A stretch of DNA of 64,000 nt from assembly GCA_963797605.1 (NCBI GenBank), contig CAWCPX010000017.1, positions 1 through 64,000 on the forward strand, given 5' to 3'. Position numbers and translations under genes: made by a program. Shown here piece after piece: positions 30,543 to 45,468 of this stretch. Below the pieces are notes generated by a model, which had not been told where the DNA came from, made no database searches, and worked only from the letters and a program-made list of their open reading frames with translations. This DNA is from DASQPR01 sp963797605 (GTDB lineage: Bacteria; Actinomycetota; Actinomycetes; Mycobacteriales; Micromonosporaceae). Position 1 is the first letter of the stretch; the number at the start of each line of letters is the position of its first letter.

Positions 30543-31439
30543 TCAGTTCGTGCCGTTTGCTCGATTCCGCCAGCCGTCGACCGGCAGCGCGAACTTCGCC
30601 ACCAGCCGGTCGGTGAACGGGCGCGGCTGCAGGCGCACCACCCGGACCGGCAGCGCGCCCCGGCGCACGGTGGCCGTGGCTCCCGGCGCCACTCGATGAC
30701 TCCGCCGGCCGTCGCAGCTCACGACGGCGCCCGGCCCGTACGGGTCGACGGTGACCGTGATCGTCGAGGTCGGCGCGGTCACCAGCGCCCGGCTGAACAG
30801 CGCGTGCGCGCTGATCGGCACCAGCAGCAGCGCCTCGACCTCCGGCCAGACCACCGGCCCACCGGCGGAGAACGCGTACGCCGTCGAGCCGGTCGGCGTC
30901 GCGCAGACGACGCCGTCGCAGCCGTACCGCGACAGCGCCCGCCCGTCGACCTCGACCAGCAGCTCGAGCATGCGCTCCCGGTCGCCCTTCTCCACGGTGA
31001 CCTCGTTGAGCGCCCACGACTCGCCGACGACCTCGCCGCCGTGCTCGACGGTCACGTCGACGGTGAGCCGCTCGTCGACCGTGTAGTCGCGGGCGACCAG
31101 GTCGCGGACGGCCTCGTCGAGGTCGGCGATCTCGGCCTCGGCGAGGAACCCGACCTGGCCGAGGTTGATGCCGAACAGCGGCGCCTTGGCCGGCCGCGCC
31201 AGCTCGGCGGCGCGCAGCAGGGTGCCGTCGCCGCCGAGCGCGCAGACGATCTCGACGCCCTCGGCCGCGTCCGCGCCGCCACCGGGACCGCCCCGGGGAT
31301 CGCCAGGTCGCTCGGCCTCCTCGGCGATCACCCGCACCGTCGAAACCCGCCGTCGATCAGGTCGCGCGGCCACCGCCCGGGCGTGCTCGGTGCTGTCCTT
31401 GCGGCCGGTGTGCGTCACCAGCAGCGCGGCACGCGTCAC
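30543..31439 (-). CDS. nadK: NAD kinase
   Basis: Phosphorylates NAD to NADP. Motifs: IVCALGGDGTLLRAAELA (GGDGT), FGINLGQVGFLAEAE, SWALNEVTVEKGDRERMLEL and DGVVCATPTGSTAYAFSAGG. The GTG at 31439 overlaps the tlyA stop (GTGA). Between 31270 and 31370 the reading is garbled and then restored, which suggests two compensating base errors; otherwise it is intact. The tlyA-nadK-recN order is conserved across actinobacteria. Confidence 0.93.
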   Translation of the reverse strand: MTRAALLVTHTGRKDSTEHARAVAARPDRRRVSTVRVIAEEAERPGDPRGGPGGGADAAEGVEIVCALGGDGTLLRAAELARPAKAPLFGINLGQVGFLAEAEIADLDEAVRDLVARDYTVDERLTVDVTVEHGGEVVGESWALNEVTVEKGDRERMLELLVEVDGRALSRYGCDGVVCATPTGSTAYAFSAGGPVVWPEVEALLLVPISAHALFSRALVTAPTSTITVTVDPYGPGAVVSCDGRRSHRVAPGATATVRRGALPVRVVRLQPRPFTDRLVAKFALPVDGWRNRANGTN

Positions 31440-32261
31440 GGTGTCTCCCCACTGGTCACGCCGGCCTCGACCACCCGCCGGATCTCGTCCGGCGTCGACG
31501 ACGGATTCGCCGCGCCGCAACCACAGGAAGAATTCCACGTTGCCTGAGGGACCCGGCAGCGGGCTGGTCACCACCCCGGCCACGCCGAGCCCGCGCTGGG
31601 CCGCCTCGCCGGCCACGGCGAGCACCGCGTCGGCGCGCAGCGCCGGGATCGCGCACGACGCCGCCCGAGCCGACCCGCTCCCGGCCGACCTCGAACTGCG
31701 GCTTGACCATCGGCACCAGGTCGCCGTCGGGGGCCAGGCACGACGACGAGCGCGTCGAGCACCAGTCGCAGCGAGATGAACGACAGGTCGGCGACGATCA
31801 GGTCCGCCGACGCCGCCGATGTCGTCCGGGGTCAGCGTGCGCACGTTGGTACGGTCATGCACGCGTACCCGCTCGTCGGTGCGGATCGGCCAGGCGAGCT
31901 GCCCGTACCCGACGTCGACCGCGACGACCTCCCGGGCACCGCCGCGCAGCAGCACGTCGGTGAAGCCGCCGGTGGACGCGCCCGCGTCGAGGCAACGCCG
32001 GCCCGCGACGACCAGCCCCGGCGGCATGAACGCGGCCAGCGCGCCGGCCAGCTTGTGCCCGCCCCGCGAGACGTACTCCGTCGTCGGATCGCCGCCACGG
32101 ACCAGCACCGGGTCGGCCGGGTCGACCATCGCCGCGACCTTGCCCGCGACCGTGCCGCGCACCTCGACCCGGCCCGCGGCGACCAGTTCGGCCGCCTGCT
32201 CCCGGGACCGGGCGAGACCCCGCCGGACGAGTTCGGCATCGAGCCGGATGCGGCGCGCCAT
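31436..32261 (-). CDS. tlyA: TlyA-type 16S/23S rRNA 2'-O-methyltransferase, frame broken
   Basis: An N-terminal S4 domain (RRIRLDAELVRRGLARSREQ) is followed by an FtsJ-like methyltransferase with the SAM site RCLDAGASTGGFTDVLL and the catalytic-region GYGQLAWPIRTDERV. Known TlyA methylates rRNA cytidines, and its loss gives capreomycin resistance in mycobacteria. The ATG is at 32261. The end DEIRRVVEAGVTSGETP runs into the nadK start. Frame changes lie near 31810, 31740, 31665 and 31480. Confidence 0.88.
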
Positions 32262-32278
32262 CGTGTCGGATCGACCGG

Positions 32279-32594
32279 TCAGTTGGTGTCGATGCGGGCG
32301 AGGGTCGCCTGCAACGTCTGCTGCGCCTCGGCGAACGCCGCGACCTGCTCGGCCGGCAGCCGGCCCGCGCACCTCGTCGATCCGCGCCAGGGCCGCGGCG
32401 AGGTGTGCCTGGAAGGCCGCGTCGGGCTCGAACGCTTCCTCGTCGATCAAGGCGTCGTCGTCATTGAAGTCGTCATCGTCGAAGTCGTCGGCGACCACGT
32501 CGTCGTCACCGAACTCGCCGTCGATCGGACCGTCGGCCGGCCCCGTGACACCGGTGTGCGGTGCCACGGGTCGCCCGAATGTCGGCTCGGTCAC
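32279..32594 (-). CDS. Small acidic protein, unknown function
   Basis: A protein of about 105 residues. The middle is strongly acidic (DDDVVADDFDDDDFNDDDAL), and a short helical C-terminus reads EAQQTLQATLARIDTN after one frame change near 32365. Its GTG at 32594 overlaps the stop of the upstream gene, and it ends 17 bases before tlyA. A small uncharacterised gene at this place is usual in the actinobacterial cluster. No function can be assigned. Confidence 0.6.
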
Positions 32595-33407
32595 GAGGAG
32601 CCGCCGCTACCCGTACCCGTGGCGGACTTCTTCGCCGTTGACTTGGCTCCGGTCTTCTTGGCCGTCGCCTTCGCGGTCTTCGCCGGCGACTTCGCCGCGG
32701 CCTTCTTACCGGCCGTCTTCGCGGGCCCCGACGTCTTCGCCGGCGCCTTGGTGGCGGTCGTCTTGGTCGCGGCTGACGGACTCGTGGCCGCCTTCGCCGG
32801 AGCGGACGCGGGCTTGTCGGGCACCGACGACGTTGCCGGCTGCGACGCCGTCTTCGCCGGGGGCGCCCCCTTCGTCGCCGGAGTCGTCTTGCCTGCCGAA
32901 GTCGTCTTGCTCGCCGCGGCGGTCTTGGCGTCGCCGGGGCGGTCTTGGTCGCCGGTCGGCGGTCTTGGTCGCCACGGTCTTCTTCGCGACCGTCTTGCGC
33001 GCCACCGCCGTCTTGCTCGCCGCGGCCGGCTTCGACGCCGCTTCCGGCGCCGCTGGGGTCGCCGTCGCAGCCGTGGCCGTCGTCGTCGCGGCGCCACCGG
33101 AACCGGCCGCCCGCAGTTCACGCTCGAGTTCGTGGACGCGCTTGGTCAGATCGTTGACCTCGTCCATCGTCGCCAGCCCGACCCGACCGAGGGTGCGGTC
33201 GAGTTCTACCTTGATCATGCGAGCCATCGCCTCGCGATTGGCCGCGCCCGCGCTCACGAGATCGTCGGCGAGTGACTGCAGCTGTTCGGCGGTCGCGCCG
33301 CCCTTGCCCGCGACCCGTTGTGCGATCTTCAAGGCCTTCTTGCGGGAGGTCTCAGTCAGCCCGAGCGCCAGCTCGTAGTAGGCCCGCCATGCGTCCTGTT
33401 GTGCCAC
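32591..33407 (-). CDS. Phasin-like helical protein with Lys/Ala-rich histone-H1-like tail
   Basis: The first 100 residues are helical (AWRAYYELALGLTETSRKKA, ANREAMARMIKVELDRTLGR, LTKRVHELERELRAAG) and resemble polyhydroxyalkanoate granule-associated/phasin proteins. The remaining 170 or so are AK/TK-rich repeats such as KTAGKKAAAKSPAKTAKATA, like bacterial H1-type DNA-binding tails. The GTG at 33407 follows a GAGGAG site at good distance. One frame change near 32945 separates the two parts of the tail. It could bind DNA or granule surfaces; the sequence alone does not decide. Confidence 0.7.
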
Positions 33408-33583
33408 CAATGTCTCCTCACGCCAGTTGTCGGCAGAAGTATCCCAGGGCACCACGCTACAAGGCCGCGACGACACGGCGAGTGCGGTACCGTCGATGCC
33501 GCGCGGTTCCGTTCCGATATGGGGCCGCACGCTGCGTGTCCGCCGCCGTGTATCGTTCCGGCGACGCTGACTGAGGGAGATCA

Positions 33584-33922
33584 ATGGCCACAGTGGACGA
33601 GTGCCGCGCCGCGCTCACGACTCTCGCCGCCCGCCTCGATGCGAACGCCGACGAGACGTCCGCCAAGATCGATCTCGACCGGCCGCTGGCGTGCACGGTG
33701 CGTGACCTCGGTGTCTCGTTTCACGGCCGGCTGGCCGACGGCCGCCTCGTTGGCATGACCGACGGCGACGACCCGGGCGCGAAGATCCGCCTGACCGCCG
33801 ACAGCGACGATCTGGTGGCCCTGGTCGACGGCAAGCTCGATTTCACGAAGGCGTTCATGGGCGGCCGGCTCAAGGTCGACGCGAACATGTTCGACATGCT
33901 GAAACTCCGCAAACTGCTGTAG
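33584..33922 (+). CDS. SCP2 sterol-binding-domain protein
   Basis: A 112-residue protein made of one SCP-2/sterol-carrier-like domain. It has the conserved GVSFHGRLADGRLVGMT, the KIRLTADSDDLVALVDGKLD segment and the C-terminal FTKAFMGGRLKVDANMFDML. Such small SCP2 proteins bind hydrophobic ligands; the ligand is unknown. The ATG follows a GGGAG ribosome site. It is the only plus-strand gene in this block and is divergent from the Lys/Ala-rich protein gene. Confidence 0.88.
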   Translation: MATVDECRAALTTLAARLDANADETSAKIDLDRPLACTVRDLGVSFHGRLADGRLVGMTDGDDPGAKIRLTADSDDLVALVDGKLDFTKAFMGGRLKVDANMFDMLKLRKLL

Positions 33923-33945
33923 CCGGCTCGCATCCGACCGCGCGG

Positions 33946-34964
33946 CTAGGCGCCGATGCGCAGCTCCGTCAGCACTTTCGTGGCCGCCTCGCTGGTGCCC
34001 GAAATCGTGCCGTTCCCGCCCGCCCACAGCCATCGCGGCCAGGGCGGCCAGCGCGGCCACGGGCGACCCGGCCCCGTCGATCGTCAGGTCGACGCCGTCG
34101 CGATGGACGTGCCAACCCCCAAGATCAAGATCTTCTTCCACTGCCACGGGTACGCGTACCGCGCCGCCCGCGAGCCCGCCCAGGTCCCGTGACACCCACG
34201 TCGGCCGGTCGCTCGCCGGTGCCGCGAGCAGGTCGGCGGGCGTGGAGACGCCGGTCAGCACGAGCAGCGAGTCCATCCGGCGCGTTGACGGCACCCTCGA
34301 TGTCGGTGTCGAGCCGATCGCCGATCACCACCGGCCGTTTCGCGCCAACCTTGTCGGCCGCGCTCCGGAACAGCGCCGGCGCCGGTTTGCCCACGATCGT
34401 GTCGGGCTGCCGGTCGAGCGCCGTCGCCAGCGCGGCCACGAGAGATCCGTTGCCGGGCAACTCGCCGCGGGGCGAGGGAAGCGTCCTGTCTGCGTTCGTG
34501 GCGACCCAGGACGCGCCCGCCCGGACCGCCACGCAGGCCTCGGCGAGATGCGGCCAGCCGACCTCCCGCGCGTAGCCCTGCACGACAGCTTTCGGATGGT
34601 CGTCCGCCGACGTGACCGGCCGGAGCCCGACCTCCATGATTTCGGCGGTGAGCGCCGGTCCGCCGACGACCAGCACGGCGTCGCCCGGCTCCAGCTGGTC
34701 CGCGAGCAACCGGGCGGACGCCTGCGCCGACGTCACCACCTCGGCCGACTGGGCGGCGATGCCGATTCCCACCAACAACTCGGCGACTTCGACTGCTCGC
34801 CGGGATGCGTTGTTCGTCGCGTACGCGACCCGTGAACCACCCTTGATCAGCGCGTTAAGCGCCTCGACGGCGCCGTCGACCGGCTCATGGCCGAGAACGA
34901 CGACACCGTCGAGGTCAAAGATGAAAAGGTCGTACGCGTCGACAAGGCTGTCGACATCTCTCAC
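33946..34964 (-). CDS. HAD-IIA family phosphatase, frame broken near C-terminus
   Basis: A NagD-like phosphatase. Motif I is LFIFDLDGVVVLGH, motif II is YATNNASRR, the Lys motif is IVGKPAPALF and motif IV is VIGDRLDTDIEGA. The cap region sits between motifs II and III. The GTG at 34964 overlaps the stop of the TPR-protein gene (GTGA). Two frame changes, near 34285 and 34015, separate the last 90 residues, which end in TISGTSEAATKVLTELRIGA. In actinobacteria this gene always follows the TPR gene; its substrate is not known. Confidence 0.88.
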
Positions 34965-37465
34965 TCGGCGGAACCTCTCTCGGAGTCGCGCGCCTCGGCG
35001 ACGATTGGCGTGAACGGGTCCGTTGACGGTGACGGCGCGCTGCCGGGTGCGGGCGCTACCGGTTCGTAGTCCTCCCACTCGTCGTCCTCATCATCGGCCG
35101 TCGTCCGCGTCGTCGTCAACCACGTCGAAGTCGTCGTCGTTCTGGTCGTCTTCGACCGGGTCGAGGTCATCCTCGTCGTCGTCGTCGTCCTCGTCGTCGA
35201 GGTCGTCGTCGTCGTCGTCGTCTTCGTCGTCTTCGTCGTCTTCGTCGTCGTTCGTCGAGGTCGTCATCGTCGTCGTTGTCATCGTCTTCATCGTTGACGA
35301 CGACGTCGACCGAGTCGCGCGTCTCGCCGACCCGGGCCTCCGCTTCGGCCCGATCGTCCATCTCACCGTGCGCCAGCGCCAATCCGAGTTCCGGATCGTC
35401 GGCCTCGTCGGCCTCTTCGAGCACGATGCCGTCGAGGTCGAGCAGCCGGTCAGCCGCGTCGGTGTCGCCGTCCGGGTCAACCTCCAGCGCGCGCGCGAAC
35501 CACTCCCGCGCTTCCTCGCGGCGTCCACCTCGAACAGCGCGTCGGCGTACGCGTACCGCAACCGGGCCGCCCACGGCGCGTCCGCGGTCAGCTCACGGAT
35601 CTGCAGCATCGAGACGCGGCTTCGTTCTGGCCCATGTCCCGGCGCGCACCCGCCGCCACGATCAGCAGCTCGATCGCCTCGGCCGAGTCCAGCTTTCCGC
35701 CGGCCGACCGGAAGATGTCGATCGCCTTCTCCGGACGGCCCAGTGCACGCTCGCAGTCGGCGAGGATCGCCAGGTGCGTCTGCTTACCGCTCATCCGGTG
35801 GTAGGTACGGATCTCGGACACCGCGGTCTGCCACTCCCCGGCGTGGTAGGCGGCGATGCCAACGGCCTCCCGGACCACGGCGATCCGCGACGCGAGACGC
35901 CGAGCCGCGATGGCGTGCGCGAGGGCCAGTTCCGGCTCCTCTTCGAAGAGCTGGCCGGCCATCACGAGGCGCCGGGCCACCGTGTCGGCGACGCCTCGGG
36001 CCAACGCCCGCAATTCGTCACGAACGCTCGAGTCGAGCTCGTCGGCCGTCACGTCATCGGGGATCGCGGGACCTTCGTCATGCGTCGGACGACCCTCGGC
36101 ATCGTCCGAGGCACGTGCCGGCGGACGCGCGGTGCGGTCATCGCGCACGAAACCGGTGTTGCGGGGACGGTCGTCACGCTGCAAGCCACCGGTGCGAGGG
36201 CGGTCGTCGCGCTGGTAGCCACCGGTGCGGGGACGATCGTCGCGGGCGGGTGCTCCGGTGCGCGGACGGTCATCACGCTGGAAGCCGCCCGTGCGGGGGC
36301 GGTCGTCGCGCTGGAAGCCGCCCGTGCGGGGACGGTCGTCGCGCTGGTAGCCACCGGTGCGGGGACGATCGTCGCGGGCGGGTGCTCCGGTGCGCGGACG
36401 GTCGTCACGCTGGAAGCCCTCGGTACGCGGGCGATCGTCACGCTGCTGGTAACCACCCGTGCGCGGACGATCGTCACGGGAACGGTCGTCGCGGGGGCGG
36501 TCGTCGCGCGGCTGGTAGGAGCCGGTGCGCGGACGATCATCGCGTTGGAAGCCGCCAGTCCGGGGCCGGTCGTCGCGCTGATATCCACCGGAGCGCGGGC
36601 GATCGTCACGGCCGGCGAACCCTCCGGTGCGCGGACGGTCGTCACGCTGCTGGTAACCACCCGCGCGCGGGCGATCATCGCGGGACTGGTATCCACCCGT
36701 GCGGGGACGGTCGTCGCCTGGTGACCCGCCGGTGCGGGGACGGTCGTCACGCTGCTGGTAGCCACCCGTGCGGGGACGGTCGTCACGTGGTGCCCCGCCG
36801 GTGCGGGGACGGTCGTCACGCTGCTGGTAGCCACCCGTGCGCGGCCGATCGTCACGGCCGGCGAACCCTCCGGTGCGGGGACGGTCGTCACGCTGCTGGT
36901 AACCACCCGTGCGCGGCCGATCATCGCGGGACTGGTAGCCACCGGTGCGCGGACGATCATCGCGCTGATTTCCGCTCGTGCGCGGACGGTCGTCGCCACG
37001 GATGCCGTCGCGCGGACGGTCGTCACGGGAGGGGAATCCCCCGGTGCGGGGACGGTCATCACGCTGGAAGCCACCGGTGCGCGGACGGTCATCTCCGCTG
37101 CGGAAGCTCTCGCGCGGACGGTCATCGCGTGACTGGTAGCCCCCGGTCCGCGGGCGGTCGTCGCGTGGGGTGCCCCCGGTCCGTGGCCGATCGTCGCGCT
37201 GCTGGTAGCCACCGGTGCGCTGGCGGTCGTCGCGTGGGGTGCCGCCCCCGGTGCGTGGCCGATCGTCGCGGTAGGAACCCGACGGGCTACTGCGGAACCC
37301 GCCACGGTCGCCGCCCGTGCCGCGGTGTCCGTCGTGCCGGGCCGCACCGCGGTCCTGGTTCCGGTCCTGACCGCGGTCGCCGCCGGCGCCACGGGCCTTG
37401 TCGGGGGCGCCATCGCGCCCATGTCGCTTGTCGCGGTGGCCGTCGTCCGGCGTAGCAGCACTCAC
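34961..37465 (-). CDS. TPR protein with long RDDRPRTGG repeat region and acidic tail
   Basis: About 830 residues in three parts. Residues 1-65 are basic and Gly/Asp-rich. Residues 66-450 are about 34 copies of an 10-12 residue unit, consensus RDDRPRTGG plus YQQ, FQ or APA. Then comes a helical TPR domain (ELRALARGVADTVARRLVMA, SRIAVVREAVGIAAYHAGEW, GKQTHLAILADCERALGRPE, EEAREWFARALEVDPDGDTD). The tail is a long Asp/Glu run ending GSAE. The TPR core matches the conserved protein found between tyrS and the HAD phosphatase in actinobacteria. The repeat region is much longer than I would expect. Frame changes near 35610, 35525, 35265 and 35100 affect only the C-terminal third. Function unknown; RNA binding is a guess from the Arg-rich repeats. 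Confidence 0.8.
36120..37270 (-). repeat. About 34 tandem 30-36-base repeats encoding RDDRPRTGG units
   Basis: Head-to-tail coding repeats, each carrying the motif cgGACGGTCGTCACG or a close variant on the plus strand. Some adjacent units are almost identical and others differ at synonymous positions. Together they encode the mixed-charge repeat region of the TPR protein. They are not CRISPR: there are no unique spacers and the frame is kept throughout. Confidence 0.92.
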
Positions 37466-37628
37466 GATCTACATCCTTCCAAATGGCGAATGGCAGCGGA
37501 GGCGCAAACGCGGGGTAATGCGAACACACGTTGGGTAAAGCTGGCTCGGCTGGGTCAAGCTGACCCGCCGACACATCAATCAGGCACACAGTGGACGCGC
37601 CCATGACGAAGTCACGGACGGCAAACGC

Positions 37629-37660
37629 AGTTGGGGGCCGCCTACAGGCGGCCCCCAACT
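37629..37660 (-). terminator. rrn operon terminator hairpin
   Basis: AGTTGGGGGCCGCC pairs with GGCGGCCCCCAACT (14 bp) around a 4-base loop, ten bases beyond the 5S 3' end on the minus strand. The stem is very stable, and a short T run follows on the transcribed side. Confidence 0.88.
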
Positions 37661-37670
37661 GGAAGGTTTG

Positions 37671-37788
37671 TCCGGCGACGTCCTACTCTCCCACACCCTC
37701 GCGAGTGCAGTACCATCGGCGCTGGCAGGCTTAGCTTCCGGGTTCGGAATGTTACCGGGCGTTTCCCTGCCGCTATGATCACCGTAAC
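37671..37788 (-). rRNA. rrf: 5S ribosomal RNA
   Basis: The minus strand begins GTTACGGTGATCATAGCGGC and contains the conserved CCCGGTAACATTCCGAACCC and GGGAGAGTAGGACG blocks. Length is about 118 bases. It is the last gene of the rrn operon, followed by the terminator hairpin. Confidence 0.95.
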
Positions 37789-37853
37789 TCTATCAAACAC
37801 ACAACCACACACACCCCCGGATGATGCCTGGGGGGTTGGCTGTTGTCTGGGAG

Positions 37854-42895
<5,042 letters not shown>

Positions 42896-43035
42896 AAAAC
42901 TGTGTTGAAAAATCCTCCCAGCAAACAAAACAACAAATCTGGCTGTTGTTTCTTTACCAAAGGAATCCCAAACCACCGAAGTGGCACGGGGTATCAATAT
43001 GCCATTACATGGCACTGGCTTTTCAATAGCACCCT

Positions 43036-43058
43036 GTTGAGTTCTCAAAGAACAACCA
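43036..43058 (-). promoter_or_regulatory. rrn leader boxA-like antitermination element
   Basis: The minus strand reads GTTGTTCTTTGAGAACTCAA, close to the boxA element of rrn leaders recognised by NusB/NusE. It lies about 150 bases upstream of 16S and 60 bases downstream of the promoter. A related TTTGAGAATTG stands in the 16S-23S spacer. Confidence 0.7.
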
Positions 43059-43112
43059 CACACCGAATTCCGGCCGCACAACTGTGCGACAGGCAATCGG
43101 GGCAACCGTTCA

Positions 43113-43141
43113 AACTTACATGACCAGTTTCGCGTCGTCAA
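43113..43141 (-). promoter_or_regulatory. rrn P1-type promoter
   Basis: On the minus strand, TTGACG (-35, 43136-43141) and TAAGTT (-10, 43113-43118) are separated by exactly 17 bases. They lie about 220 bases upstream of the 16S 5' end. This is the strongest sigma-70-type promoter match seen in the window. Confidence 0.8.
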
Positions 43142-43504
43142 ATCCGGACTAAATCCGATATCGCCGAGCCCTGCTCATTTATTTCCAGTGCCTGAAGCCG
43201 CCAGCAATTGCTGTCTAACTTCAGAAGATTTGGGAAGCGCGGCTGCGCCGCACTGCCTCGTGAGACTCTACCCGGTCAGTGCCGCACAGCCAAATCGCTC
43301 GCCGTGTCGCGCCGCCCACAGTTTCTATCTCGGTCGTCAGCCAACCGGCGCCGTTTTCGCGTCGCCATGTCGCTCTGACTTGGAGAAAGTTACCCGCTCC
43401 CCGGCGGCCATGCAAATCGAGATCACATGGCGCCGGTCACAACATGCGCCGTCGTCATTGCGAGGTACGCGTGGAATGGGCCTGCATTTGATCGAATACG
43501 CAGG
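43142..43504. other. Gap between rrn promoter and tyrS stop
   Basis: About 360 bases, less GC-rich than the rest near 43145-43190. No gene, tRNA or clear terminator for tyrS was found. Open frames across it are antisense to tyrS or very short. Confidence 0.5.
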
Positions 43505-44761
43505 TCAGAACGCTACCTCGACGCCGGCGATCGTCTTCTTGCCTCGCCGCAACACCAAAAACTTTCCGTGCAACAGGTCCGGCGCACCCATCACGGACTC
43601 CGGATCCGTGACCCTGACGTTGTTGACGTAGGCGCCACCTTCGGCAATCGCACGACGGGCCTCGTTCATGCTCGCCACCAGCCCGGACTCCTTCAGGAGC
43701 ACGGCCACGGTCGGCATTTCACCCGCCACCTGCAACAACCCGGTCTCGGCGAGCGCGGCCCGCAGCGTGCCGGCACCGAGGCTTTCCAGCGCACCACGAC
43801 CGAACAGTGCCTGCGAGGCCGCGATCACCTGTTCGGTCTCCGCGGCCCCGTGGACGAGGGTGGTCAGGTCGCCAGCGAGTGCACGCTGGGCTTCCCGGGC
43901 ACCCGGACGCTCCGCCGTCGACTTCTCGAGCTCCAGCAGCTCCTCCTGCGAGCGGAAGCTGAAGTAGCGCAGGTAGCGGGCCACGTCGCGGTCATCGGTG
44001 TTGAACCAGAACTGGTAGAACTCGTAGGGACTGGTCAGCTCCGGATCGAGCCAGATCGCGTTGCCCTCGCTCTTGCCGAACTTCGTGCCGTCGGACTTGG
44101 TCACGAGCGGTGTCGAGAACGCCTGCACCGGTCCGGCACCACGGCGCCGGATGAAGTCGATGCCGGCGGTGATGTTGCCCCACTGGTCGGAGCCGCCGAA
44201 TTGGAGCTGGCACCCGTACCGGCGATGAAGCTCGAAAAAGTCATTCGCCTGTAGCAGTTGGTAACTGAACTCGGTGAAGCTGATGCCGCTTTCGAGTCGC
44301 GCCTTGACCACCTCGCGCGCGAGCATCTTGCTGACCGGGAAGTGTTTGCCGACCTCGCGCAGGAAGTCGAGCGCGGAGATCTGGCCGGTCCAGTCGAGGT
44401 TGTTGACGAGCGTCGCCGCGTTGGCGCCTTCGTAACTCATGAACGGCGACAGTTGTGAGCGGATGTTTTCCACCCATCCGGTGACGACCTCGGTGCTGTT
44501 GAGCACGCGTTCGCCGACCTCGCGGGGGTCGCCGATCATGCCGGTGGCCCCGCCGACGAGCAGTAGCGGTCGATGCCCCGCCAGTTGCAGCCGCCGCGCC
44601 GTCAACACCTGCACCAGGTGCCCCACGTGCAGGCTGGCGCCGGTCGGGTCGAATCCGACATAGAACGTGGCCGGCGCACCGCCGAGAAGTTTGTGCAGTT
44701 CGGTGAGGTCGGTCGAGTCCTGGATCAGGCCGCGCCACTGGAGGTCGTCAAGAAGGTTCAC
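43505..44761 (-). CDS. tyrS: Tyrosyl-tRNA synthetase
   Basis: A class I synthetase of 418 residues that charges tRNA-Tyr. The HIGH-type motif is HVGH (residues 45-48) after FDPTGASL, the tyrosine site lies around LLQANDFFELHRRYGCQLQF and GGSDQWGNI, and the KMSKS-type motif is KFGKS. A C-terminal S4-like domain ends NVRVTDPESVMGAPDLLHGK and beyond. The frame is clean. mpg-tyrS-TPR gene order is conserved in actinobacteria; here several accessory genes lie between mpg and tyrS, and the rrn operon lies downstream. Confidence 0.96.
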   Translation of the reverse strand: MNLLDDLQWRGLIQDSTDLTELHKLLGGAPATFYVGFDPTGASLHVGHLVQVLTARRLQLAGHRPLLLVGGATGMIGDPREVGERVLNSTEVVTGWVENIRSQLSPFMSYEGANAATLVNNLDWTGQISALDFLREVGKHFPVSKMLAREVVKARLESGISFTEFSYQLLQANDFFELHRRYGCQLQFGGSDQWGNITAGIDFIRRRGAGPVQAFSTPLVTKSDGTKFGKSEGNAIWLDPELTSPYEFYQFWFNTDDRDVARYLRYFSFRSQEELLELEKSTAERPGAREAQRALAGDLTTLVHGAAETEQVIAASQALFGRGALESLGAGTLRAALAETGLLQVAGEMPTVAVLLKESGLVASMNEARRAIAEGGAYVNNVRVTDPESVMGAPDLLHGKFLVLRRGKKTIAGVEVAF

Positions 44762-44901
44762 ACGGTCGATTGTTCACCATGCAAGGTCAAGACCAACATC
44801 CGGTTTCGATGGGTACGCCCATCCGGTTCCGGGGTAACTCCGAGGTTGGCGCTGCATGCTCGATAGATACCGTCGCATCGAAGGTGACCAGGAGGCACGT
44901 C

Positions 44902-45468
44902 ATGCCGGAAGATCCGATCACACCCGAGCCCGCCGAGCCGACCGCCGTGACCGAACCGATTCCCGCGCCTCCGGTGGCGACTCCACCGCCCGCCGCCGCC
45001 CCGCCGCCCGCAACTCCACCAACGGCACCGCCCGCCGCATGGCCCGCGGCGGCACCACCGGTGGCGCCACCACCTGCGGCTCCGCCCGTCACCGCCCAGG
45101 CCAACCCGTACCCTGGCGCGGCCTACCCGGGCGCGGCCCCATACGCCGACGCTCCGGCATACCCGAACGCACCCGCGGCCAGTCGACCGCCGAGCGCCTG
45201 GCGCCGTGGTCCCTGGTGGGGTTACCTCGTCGCCGGATTGATCGGTCTGATCATCGGCGCCGCCGTCTGCGGCGGTCTCGTGGCCGTCTCCGATCACGTC
45301 GGCCGGGGCGATGACCACGGTCGGTTCCAGCGATTCGATCACGGGGGCCAGCAGTGGCCGCGGCAGTTCGGACCGGGACAACGGCCCGGCGGACCGTTCA
45401 ACCAGCCCGGTGGGACCAACCAATCGACGCCCGTGCCCGTGACGCCGGCGCCTACGTCGACGAGCTGA
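44902..45468 (+). CDS. Pro/Ala-rich single-pass membrane protein, unknown function
   Basis: About 188 residues. The first 95 are Pro/Ala-rich with PPP and PYPGAAYPGA motifs, followed by one membrane segment (WGYLVAGLIGLIIGAAVCGG) and a short Gly/Gln/Pro-rich outer part. The ATG at 44902 follows AGGAGG at seven bases, which fixes the start. The layout (Pro-rich cytoplasmic part, one helix, short exterior) is seen in many actinobacterial envelope proteins, and no family is recognised. Its 3' end overlaps the convergent alkA-like gene by 17 bases. Confidence 0.8.
   Translation: MPEDPITPEPAEPTAVTEPIPAPPVATPPPAAAPPPATPPTAPPAAWPAAAPPVAPPPAAPPVTAQANPYPGAAYPGAAPYADAPAYPNAPAASRPPSAWRRGPWWGYLVAGLIGLIIGAAVCGGLVAVSDHVGRGDDHGRFQRFDHGGQQWPRQFGPGQRPGGPFNQPGGTNQSTPVPVTPAPTSTS

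Noticed and set aside
36120..37270. CRISPR array
   Set aside because: Repeats are contiguous, vary by coding-compatible changes and keep one frame; there are no spacers and no cas genes.
35588..37465. Second-frame proteins made of repeated TVPAPRAT-like text opposite or beside the RDDRPRTGG region
   Set aside because: Only other-frame readings of the same DNA repeats; the RDDRPRTGG frame continues into a recognisable TPR domain.
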